Source: Promethearchaeota archaeon CR_4 (lineage in GTDB: Archaea; Asgardarchaeota; Lokiarchaeia; Sigyniarchaeales; CR-4). From it: a stretch of 11,724 nt of DNA. The position numbers and the translations under genes are program-made. Position 1 is the stretch's first letter; each line of letters begins with the position of its first letter. The stretch lies in the NCBI GenBank assembly GCA_001940655.1, contig MBAA01000129.1, positions 19,223 through 30,946 on the forward strand, in the 5' to 3' direction. Shown here piece by piece: positions 6,990-11,724 of this stretch. Below the pieces are notes generated by a model that saw nothing but the letters and a program-made list of their open reading frames with translations, was not told the origin of the DNA and searched no databases.

Positions 6990-7808
6990 ATGGGTCGCCC
7001 GGTTTGGTTTGTGGAATTAATCAAGCGAACTTTCAGCAAACGGTTTATCATTGGTAAAATGATGAAAATTCCGGTCGTGGGTTCATTCATCAAAAAGATG
7101 GTGTTTGGAGGGGACGATATCATCTTTCTTCCCAAGGATTACGTAGTTCTCGTCCAGCAGAGTGTAGTGTATGCCGGACAAATGGTTCTTCCGTCCCACA
7201 TCGTGGAATATTTCATCGAGGAAGCATCATTCCACTGGGTGATGAATTTCTGCATTTGTCGTTCTGCCAGCAAATGTAAAGATTACCCGATTGAGTTAGG
7301 GTGCCTGTTTCTCGGGGAAGCCGCGCGTGGGATCAATCCCCAGTTTGGGCGTCCCGTGTCCAAAGAAGAGGCGCTTGCACACGTACGCCGCTGTCGGCAG
7401 TTAGGCCTCGTGCATTTGATCGGCCGCAACAAGCTTGACGAGCTCTGGCTTGGCGTGAAACCAGGCGAAAAACTCCTGAGCGTGTGCAATTGTTGCCCTT
7501 GCTGTTGTCTCTACAAGGTGCTCCCGTACCTGCCATCCGATATCGGAGGAATGTTTACGAAAATGCCCGGCGTGATCATGAACGTGGATGAGCACCTTTG
7601 CCAAGGATGCGGGATCTGCACGCAAGGGGTGTGTTTTACGAATGCAATTCACGTATTTAATAAAAAAGCAGTGATTAGTAATGAGTGCCGCGGGTGCGGG
7701 CGTTGCGTGGAAATATGCCCCCAAAAGGCCATCTCACTCACCATCACCGATCCTACATTCCTCGAAACAACTATCACCCACATATCACACGTTGTGGACG
7801 TGAAGTAA
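6990..7808 (+). CDS. Cysteine-rich 4Fe-4S dicluster ferredoxin-like protein
   Basis: 272 residues from the ATG at 6990; GAGGGTGAG a few bases upstream is the ribosome-binding site and covers the alternative GTG at 6981. The C-terminal third holds two 4Fe-4S binding sets: C204-x2-C-x2-C-x4-C215 (CQGCGICTQGVCF, with one extra residue and no Pro after the last Cys) and C233-x2-C-x2-C-x3-CP (CRGCGRCVEICP). Ahead of these are CICR...C...C (residues 88-105, ending in LGC) and a dense cluster CNCCPCCC (166-173), preceded by a helical segment (KEEALAHVRRCRQLGLVH). I have seen this overall layout in uncharacterised iron-sulfur proteins of anaerobic archaea and bacteria. It probably transfers electrons between unknown partners. 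The N-terminus is basic and hydrophobic (FSKRFIIGKMMKIPVVGSFIKK), perhaps a membrane-contacting segment, but there is no clear transmembrane helix or signal peptide. Confidence 0.9.
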   Translation: MGRPVWFVELIKRTFSKRFIIGKMMKIPVVGSFIKKMVFGGDDIIFLPKDYVVLVQQSVVYAGQMVLPSHIVEYFIEEASFHWVMNFCICRSASKCKDYPIELGCLFLGEAARGINPQFGRPVSKEEALAHVRRCRQLGLVHLIGRNKLDELWLGVKPGEKLLSVCNCCPCCCLYKVLPYLPSDIGGMFTKMPGVIMNVDEHLCQGCGICTQGVCFTNAIHVFNKKAVISNECRGCGRCVEICPQKAISLTITDPTFLETTITHISHVVDVK

Positions 7809-7830
7809 AAGAACTCCATTGTACTCCTCC

Positions 7831-7838
7831 TATAATGA
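7831..7838 (+). promoter_or_regulatory. Candidate TATA box for the GNAT-deacetylase gene
   Basis: TATAATGA in the 58-bp gap after the ferredoxin-like gene predicts transcription start near 7859, giving an almost leaderless message for the ATG at 7867. AAGGGGAT at 7849-7856 could instead be a Shine-Dalgarno site if transcription begins upstream; the two readings conflict. Confidence 0.3.
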
Positions 7839-7866
7839 TAGAGTCTTCAAGGGGATGCAGTGTTGA

Positions 7867-9585
7867 ATGATAAAAGTGAAAATTATTGATGGATATACGA
7901 CTAAAACCTCGCAGCGGCGCATAGAACAGGTTAAGGAAATATTCCGTTCGAGTTTTCCCACGTTTCCTGAATATGCTGACGAGATTCCCCCGCGATTGAG
8001 AGACCCTGTGAAACAGGGATACAACTCCAAGTTGCTCATCTTGGAAAAAGACCAGCATATCGTTGTTGGTTTTGCCCTAGTTGTTCACTTTCCCTCCATT
8101 CATATTAGTTTTTTGGACTTCTTTGCGGTTCGCCCTGCAAAGAGGGGAGCGGGGGTGGGAGGGTCTTTGTACGAGGCGCTCCAAGAGCATTGTCGACAGG
8201 TTGGAAGTCACACAATGTACTTGGATATAGTCCCGGATGATCCCGCCCTTACGATTGATCCCGAGAAATTAATCCAAAGTCGTAAGCGGATCCGTTTCTA
8301 TGAACGTTATGGGGCACGTGTAATCGTGAATGCCGCATATTCCCAACTAGTAGGAGATCCCCCGACTTCTTCAATGCTTATGATTGATCGACTAGGACAT
8401 GACAATCATCCAGAAATTTCCCAGATTAAAAACGATTTGGTTTGGATCTTCAAACGGCGCTTCCCTAAATCCTCTCCACCTATATATATCCAACAAGTAA
8501 TGGAAACCTTCGATAGAGACGGACTTAATCTTCGCCCCCCACTCCGTTATCCCGATAATAAGGTATTACCGTCTCTCTCACGTGAAAAAATGGCGGAATT
8601 TCGCTTAGTATACAACCCTCGGCACGAGATTCACCATATTCAGGAAAAAGGGTACTTAGAAAGTCCTGTAAGGATGCAAGCTATTCAGGACGCGTTTGAA
8701 GATTTTCCCATAATCGAGGAAGTGAAAACACAGAAATACAATGAAGAGATTCTCCAACACATACATACCCCTGAACTGATTCAGTACCTAAGGATGGTCT
8801 GCAACCGGTTGAGCGAAGATCATCCTTTTTACCCCGATACTTTCCCAATCCGACGTTTAGATATCAAACCGAAAAACGTACCCCAACAAGCAGGATATTA
8901 TTGCTTGGATGATGGCACGCCTCTATATAAGGGGGCTTATATTGGAGCAAAGGTCGCCTTAGACACAGCATTGACCGCCTCTGATGCGATTCTTGGTGGC
9001 CAGAGATTTGTATATGCGGCATGCCGACCACCAGGTCACCATGCTGGCAGGAATTTTTTTGGTGGTTTCTGTTACTTTAATAATGCCGCAGCGGCTGCCG
9101 AAAAAGTTAGTAAATCTGCCATCACCGCCATACTTGATCTCGATTACCATCATGGCAATGGTACTCAAGATATATTTTACGAGCGAGCTGACGTACTGAC
9201 ACTCTCTTTGCATGGCGACCCGACATATTCTTACCCGTATTTCAGTGGGTACGTGACTGAGACAGGTGCGGGAGAAGGGAAGGGTTTTAACCAGAACTAT
9301 CCCCTATCGGTTGGAACGGACGCGCCGGCGTACCTACGCACCTTGGGTAAAGCCTTGCGTAGGATTAGGGAGTTTCGGACTGAAATTCTTATCATATCCC
9401 TCGGGTATGATATTTTAAAAGGCGACCCAACAGGAGACTTTGTATTGTCTTACGGTGCAATGGGGAAAATCGCCCGCTTACTTTCCTCACTGGAGATTCC
9501 CTTATTGATTATCCAAGAAGGGGGATATCACTTGGAGAATATCCGCCGAGGATGTAAATCCTTTTTCCGGATTCTCTTATCTTAA
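7867..9585 (+). CDS. GNAT acetyltransferase fused to acetylpolyamine amidohydrolase/HDAC-family deacetylase
   Basis: 572 residues with two enzyme domains. Residues 1-175 are a GNAT N-acetyltransferase: the acetyl-CoA loop is FFAVRPAKRGAGVGGSL (85-101, carrying the R-G-x-G-x-G core) and the usual late signature is RFYERYGARV (143-152). A helical linker spans about 176-240. Residues 245-572 are an arginase/deacetylase-fold hydrolase. The tandem catalytic His are in RPPGHHAG (H391, H392), zinc ligands in DLDYHHGNGTQD (D426, H428) and SLGYD (D515), and the catalytic Tyr in EGGY (Y554), so all key residues are present. The wording around them (AGYYCLDDGTP, GGFCYFNNAA, NGTQDIFYER, SLHGDP) is that of acetylpolyamine amidohydrolases rather than of AcuC or eukaryotic class I HDACs, so the substrate is probably an acetylated polyamine or similar amine, though protein lysine is possible. 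It is cytoplasmic, and no frameshift is seen at the domain junction. Confidence 0.95.
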   Translation: MIKVKIIDGYTTKTSQRRIEQVKEIFRSSFPTFPEYADEIPPRLRDPVKQGYNSKLLILEKDQHIVVGFALVVHFPSIHISFLDFFAVRPAKRGAGVGGSLYEALQEHCRQVGSHTMYLDIVPDDPALTIDPEKLIQSRKRIRFYERYGARVIVNAAYSQLVGDPPTSSMLMIDRLGHDNHPEISQIKNDLVWIFKRRFPKSSPPIYIQQVMETFDRDGLNLRPPLRYPDNKVLPSLSREKMAEFRLVYNPRHEIHHIQEKGYLESPVRMQAIQDAFEDFPIIEEVKTQKYNEEILQHIHTPELIQYLRMVCNRLSEDHPFYPDTFPIRRLDIKPKNVPQQAGYYCLDDGTPLYKGAYIGAKVALDTALTASDAILGGQRFVYAACRPPGHHAGRNFFGGFCYFNNAAAAAEKVSKSAITAILDLDYHHGNGTQDIFYERADVLTLSLHGDPTYSYPYFSGYVTETGAGEGKGFNQNYPLSVGTDAPAYLRTLGKALRRIREFRTEILIISLGYDILKGDPTGDFVLSYGAMGKIARLLSSLEIPLLIIQEGGYHLENIRRGCKSFFRILLS

Positions 9586-9765
9586 ATCCTTCTCATTTTC
9601 TCGATTATTTATGATATCAAAGTCGACTTCTCATAGAGGTAAGATTCTTACTAATACTGGGATCACTTCTCACCCCAACCTTTCTTGGCAACCGCTTCCT
9701 ATTTTGCACACAGAGATCGGGCACATTTTTGTAATCCCGTATTAAAATTTAATTGGGGATTTTAG
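9586..9765. terminator. Convergent 3' intergenic region with T-rich termination candidates
   Basis: The genes on either side converge here. Just after the + strand stop there is a pyrimidine-rich run (CTTCTCATTTTCTCGATTATTT, split as CTTCTCATTTTCTC and GATTATTT), as expected of archaeal T-rich termination. For the minus-strand gene the AT-rich stretch around 9740-9765 (ATTAAAATTTAATT) would serve. No stable hairpin and no coding frame is evident. Confidence 0.3.
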
Positions 9766-10167
9766 TCAATAAAAACCCGGATGGATGTATGGATATAACA
9801 TCGGGTGGGAGCGCGCTTGCCATAAATTGGAAAAAAATACGATGAAAGAGATGAGTTCGTCAATGTATTTGTAATAGTCTTCGCTCAATCCGAGAAACGG
9901 GAATCCATCGGGATCTAAAACTGCGGTACGCGAAAACCGGTATAGGATAGTGCCCGCTATAGTGGACAATACTTCATTTGCATACAGGCCTTTCTCCGCG
10001 CCGTCTGCTCCGATTATCGATCCATTTCGCAAAACCCCAACTTGGGTACTAGATGGATCGGTAATGTTCCCGTCCCGAACGTAACCAATGATTTTTCCGC
10101 TCGCGGTATTGATAATGCCCGGGGAAATTTTCGCAATGACCGTGCCCCGATCGTTTCGTACGTCCAT
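9766..10167 (-). CDS. Small protein of a tandem paralogous family (copy A), unrecognised
   Basis: 133 residues from the ATG at 10167. A GTG at 10218 would add 17 residues, but the paralogs begin at this Met (MDVRNDRG matches MELKDSQG and MDVNDEHG). The first 85 residues are glycine-punctuated short strands with a period of about 15-18 residues (GKIIGYVRDGNITD, QVGVLRNGSIIGADG), as in beta-hairpin or solenoid-like repeats. The end is a conserved helix, SEDYYKYIDELISFIVFFSNLW, written here in parts as SEDYYKYIDEL and ISFIVFFSNLW. The tail is aromatic-rich (LYPYIHPGFY) and differs from the paralogs. There is no signal peptide, no cysteine and no catalytic motif I can name. AAATAGTAAAT at 10195-10205 (minus strand) may be its TATA element. 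This is the most divergent of the three copies. Confidence 0.8.
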   Translation of the reverse strand: MDVRNDRGTVIAKISPGIINTASGKIIGYVRDGNITDPSSTQVGVLRNGSIIGADGAEKGLYANEVLSTIAGTILYRFSRTAVLDPDGFPFLGLSEDYYKYIDELISFIVFFSNLWQARSHPMLYPYIHPGFY

Positions 10168-10237
10168 AATGTTCGACCAAGGGTTAAGGCACGATTTACT
10201 ATTTGAACTTATCCCCACTCCAAATGGTAAAATTGTG

Positions 10238-10624
10238 TTAGTATGCAGGGGAGGTGTAGATCTTGCTCGTATCTTTCCACAGCTTTGAGAAGAAGACGAT
10301 GTAGGCGACTAGTTCCTCGACCAATTTGCTGTAATCCTCGCTTAAACGCAGCACAGCTTTATCGGCATAGTCGGTTACTGTAGTGCCCGAGAATTTATAC
10401 ATCGCCGCGCCACTGTATGTGGAGAGTTCTCTGTCAGAATAGAGGGCTTTCCCCGCGTTTTCTGCATCCACCACCGTTGTTTGCTTGACGAATCCAACCG
10501 TTTTTCCAGCTGCGTCCGAAACCCGGCCTTTTTCCACACGACCAAGAATGTCTCCCTTAGCGCTGTTGATTTTACCTGAGGAAAGTTTGGCGACTACCAC
10601 ACCTTGACTGTCTTTAAGTTCCAT
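10238..10624 (-). CDS. Small protein of a tandem paralogous family (copy B), unrecognised
   Basis: 128 residues starting at the ATG at 10624, with a strong ribosome-binding site GTGAGGT ending 3 nt before it. Same plan as its neighbours: N-terminal MELKDSQG-VVVAKLS, glycine-spaced strand repeats (GDILGRVEKGRVSDAAG, KTVGFVKQTTVVD), the family block ALYSDRELSTYSG, a KFSGTTVTD strand, and the C-terminal LSEDYSKLVEELVAY plus IVFFSKLW. The hydrophobic face of the last helix could mediate assembly or membrane contact, but it is too short and interrupted by Lys to be a confident transmembrane segment. Separated from copies A and C by 70 and 77 bp, with its own promoter-like element. Confidence 0.85.
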   Translation of the reverse strand: MELKDSQGVVVAKLSSGKINSAKGDILGRVEKGRVSDAAGKTVGFVKQTTVVDAENAGKALYSDRELSTYSGAAMYKFSGTTVTDYADKAVLRLSEDYSKLVEELVAYIVFFSKLWKDTSKIYTSPAY

Positions 10625-10660
10625 AAGACCTCACGATCATACATCGAAGGCCTTTTTCCT

Positions 10661-10668
10661 TTATTAAT
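10661..10668 (-). promoter_or_regulatory. Candidate TATA box for copy B
   Basis: The minus strand reads TTAATAAA about 40 nt before the ATG at 10624, predicting a leader of about 16 nt that contains the GAGGT ribosome-binding site. Confidence 0.4.
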
Positions 10669-10701
10669 TCATGCGATGCACTTCGTGACAGCTTTCTGGT
10701 T

Positions 10702-11088
10702 TCACTTGACGGTAAGGGATAAAGTTTGCTTTTGCTCTCGCCAGTACTCCGAGAAAAAGACAATGTAGGCTACCAGCTCTTCCAAGTACGAGATATAGTC
10801 TTCATTAAAGTGTAGAATGACGTTGCCGATTACATTTTTCACCGTTTTGCCGGTAAAGGTAAGGGTAGTGGACTTTGAATACGTGGAAAGTGTATTACTG
10901 GAATACAACGCGAGACCCTCCCCATCAGGGCCAATGACCATCCCATGCCGCACGTAACCGCGAATGACTCCCGAAGCGTCTCGAACCGTATTTTTACGCA
11001 CGTACGCGACAATCTCTGCATCAGGTGAGAGAATTGCACCTGTCGAGATTTTTGCAATCTTCGCCCCGTGCTCATCATTTACGTCCAT
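10702..11088 (-). CDS. Small protein of a tandem paralogous family (copy C), unrecognised
   Basis: 128 residues from the ATG at 11088, exactly the length of copy B. A longer reading from 11118 would add MPCPLYCDSS, which has no counterpart in the paralogs and would start upstream of the likely transcription start. It shares with copies A and B the opening MDVNDEHG-AKIAKIS, the repeats EIVAYVRKNTVRDASG and IRGYVRHGMVIGPDG, the block ALYSSNTLSTYS, and the closing NEDYISYLEELVAY plus IVFFSEYW. The tail (REQKQTLSLTVK) is unique. Function unknown; the even, Gly-rich, beta-type repeat and helical end suggest a structural or assembly role, which is inference. Confidence 0.85.
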   Translation of the reverse strand: MDVNDEHGAKIAKISTGAILSPDAEIVAYVRKNTVRDASGVIRGYVRHGMVIGPDGEGLALYSSNTLSTYSKSTTLTFTGKTVKNVIGNVILHFNEDYISYLEELVAYIVFFSEYWREQKQTLSLTVK

Positions 11089-11122
11089 AGATGAATCACA
11101 ATAGAGAGGACAAGGCACGAAG

Positions 11123-11130
11123 TTTTATTT
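11123..11130 (-). promoter_or_regulatory. Candidate TATA box for copy C
   Basis: The minus strand reads AAATAAAA, centred 38 nt before the ATG at 11088. It predicts transcription start near 11101 and a leader of about 13 nt, which supports the shorter start. Confidence 0.4.
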
Positions 11131-11181
11131 GAAGTTAACTGATTTCACGAGGATCCCAATTTAAATCTCGGAAGCAAGGGT

Positions 11182-11186
11182 AAAAA
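11182..11186 (-). terminator. T-run after the tRNA gene
   Basis: The minus strand reads CTTTTTAC starting 8 nt after the encoded CCA. Short T-runs of this kind end tRNA transcription in archaea. Confidence 0.35.
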
Positions 11187-11193
11187 GAGTAAA

Positions 11194-11296
11194 TGGTGGA
11201 CTCGCCGGGACTTGAACCCGGGACCTTTCGCACGTTGGAGGAATCCGAAGCGAATCCTTTGCCAAGCGAACGATCTTCCAGCTGATCTACGAGCCC
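11194..11296 (-). tRNA. tRNA-Ala(GGC) with a 27-nt bulge-helix-bulge intron
   Basis: All arms fold. The acceptor GGGCTCG pairs with CGAGTCC and includes a G3-U70 wobble, the alanine identity element, followed by discriminator A and an encoded CCA. The D arm is GATC/GATC around AGCTGGAA, the anticodon stem TTCGC/GCGAA, the variable loop AGGTC, and the T arm CCGGG-TTCAAGT-CCCGG. Exon 1 is 11260-11296, intron 11233-11259, exon 2 11194-11232. After splicing, the anticodon loop is TTGGCAT with anticodon GGC, and the mature RNA is 76 nt including CCA. The intron sits at the canonical 37/38 position and is removed by the archaeal splicing endonuclease: helix TTGG/CCAA is flanked by the 3-nt bulges CAA and CGT. 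Confidence 0.97.
11233..11259 (-). other. Archaeal tRNA intron (37/38 position)
   Basis: The 27-nt intron begins AAGGA and ends TCCTCCAACG in the RNA sense. Inside it AGGA pairs with TCCT to close a small hairpin, and CCAA pairs with exon bases 32-35 (TTGG), giving the strict 3-4-3 bulge-helix-bulge. Cleavage is predicted after CA of the first bulge and after CG of the second. Confidence 0.9.
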
Positions 11297-11361
11297 ACGA
11301 ATATCCCCGATCTGAGACGGACTATCCCGTCACTCGGGTAAGGAAACCTATGTCCCTTTCC

Positions 11362-11373
11362 ATTTAATTTTTA
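11362..11373 (-). promoter_or_regulatory. Candidate TATA box for the tRNA gene
   Basis: The minus strand reads TAAAAATTAAAT in an otherwise mixed-composition stretch. It would start transcription near 11342, leaving a 5' leader of about 46 nt for RNase P to remove. Confidence 0.3.
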
Positions 11374-11405
11374 TGAGTAGGATGGCGATAATAGTATGAG
11401 CAAGC

Positions 11406-11415
11406 AATTTATTGA
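11406..11415 (+). promoter_or_regulatory. Candidate TATA box for the right-edge ATPase gene
   Basis: AATTTATTGA lies about 40 nt before the ATG at 11452 and predicts transcription start near 11436. AGAGGT at 11427-11432 would then be mostly upstream of the message, so its role as a ribosome-binding site is doubtful. Confidence 0.3.
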
Positions 11416-11450
11416 ATAAGGTATCAAGAGGTTGCTCCTATTACCACTGA

Positions 11451-11724
11451 AATGGTTGTGAAAAAACGAGCGAAGAAAATGAGAAATACTTGAATTTCTT
11501 GCGGGAAGGTCCCACGCCTTTTGATCGTTTCGTCGCGCGGAGGGACATCAAAGAACCCGTGGACATCCCTACCCCCCGGAAACAAATTGATACAGCAGTG
11601 TTAGGGGCTATAGCTGAAACCTTTCGGGACAAATCTTGTCGCCTCATTCCCGTCCTGGGTTCGGTTGGGTCAGGCAAGACGCATACATATTGGGCCTACA
11701 AAGATAAAGAAACAAAGATGAGGG
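11451..11724 (+). CDS. P-loop ATPase, N-terminal part (3'-partial, start uncertain, possible frameshift)
   Basis: The coding frame is open from just after a TGA at 11448-11450 to the right edge. It encodes an N-terminal region (NFLREGPTPFDRFVARRD, IPTPRKQIDTAVLGAIAETF) and then a Walker A motif, IPVLGSVGSGKTHTYW, with GSVGSGKT at 11258+300 i.e. residues read from 11258+... in the frame beginning at codon 11258 of the final 170 bases (nt 11558-11581 do not contain it; the motif is nt 11658-11681 minus/plus the codon phase, GGT TCG GTT GGG TCA GGC AAG ACG at 11658-11681). This marks an ATP/GTP-binding P-loop protein, AAA+-like or similar; the family is not recognisable from so little. The frame has no ATG at its start: candidates are TTG at 11490 or 11499. 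An ATG at 11452 is one base out of frame and would join this frame if the A6 run at 11461-11466 had seven As, giving MVVKKTSEENEKYL. Confidence 0.7.

Noticed and set aside
11194..11296. Reading the tRNA acceptor as starting two bases earlier (GTGGGCT)
   Set aside because: That register gives a seven-pair acceptor too, but leaves no T8-A9 and no proper discriminator; the register used gives A73 plus CCA and a correct D arm.
11316..11338. Two mutually exclusive short stems, GACGG/CCGTC (11316-11331) and CCCG/CGGG (11326-11338), suggestive of a riboswitch or attenuator
   Set aside because: The stems are only 4-5 bp, lie in the likely 5' leader of the tRNA, and there is no aptamer-like structure or following U-tract.
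1..11724. CRISPR arrays, insertion sequences or prophage genes
   Set aside because: No regularly spaced direct repeats, transposase or integrase motifs, or phage structural genes are visible on either strand.

Overview
The window looks like a piece of an Asgard (Promethearchaeota) archaeal chromosome. Signs of an archaeon are a family B DNA polymerase resembling the PolB1/Dpo1 type of TACK and Asgard archaea, A/T-rich TATA-like boxes at archaeal distances from starts, and a tRNA-Ala gene interrupted by a 27-nt intron whose junctions form a canonical bulge-helix-bulge. Signs of Asgard in particular are proteins with eukaryote-like small-GTPase, longin-like and roadblock-like folds. The exact lineage cannot be told from this stretch.

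Layout. (1) nt 3-224: 3' end of an unrecognised gene on +, converging on (2) a - strand pair: polB (1157-4177) followed 46 bp downstream by a longin-like / Cys-His / SANT-like HTH protein (232-1110). (3) A 0.24-kb divergent promoter region with short palindromes. (4) A + strand pair, 12 bp apart: a roadblock-like protein (4419-4919) and a 657-residue longin-GTPase-proline-rich-coiled-coil protein (4932-6905). (5) A cysteine-rich dicluster ferredoxin-like protein (6990-7808) behind its own TATA box and a 14-bp inverted repeat. (6) A single-chain GNAT acetyltransferase / acetylpolyamine-amidohydrolase-type deacetylase (7867-9585). (7) Three tandem paralogous small proteins on - (9766-11088), each with its own promoter-like element. 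(8) The intron-containing tRNA-Ala(GGC) on - (11194-11296). (9) The start of a P-loop ATPase on + running off the right edge, with a possible one-base frameshift near its start.

How they may work together. The roadblock-like protein and the longin-GTPase form the most coherent unit: a likely cis/trans regulated small-GTPase module comparable in logic to MglA/MglB or Rag/Ragulator, with a long disordered arm ending in a helical hairpin that could recruit partners. The GNAT-deacetylase fusion carries both directions of a reversible N-acetylation, probably of a polyamine-like amine. The three tandem paralogs are unrecognised and are the best candidates for an undescribed lineage-specific family. 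The remaining genes are replication, redox and translation functions without an obvious link to these units.
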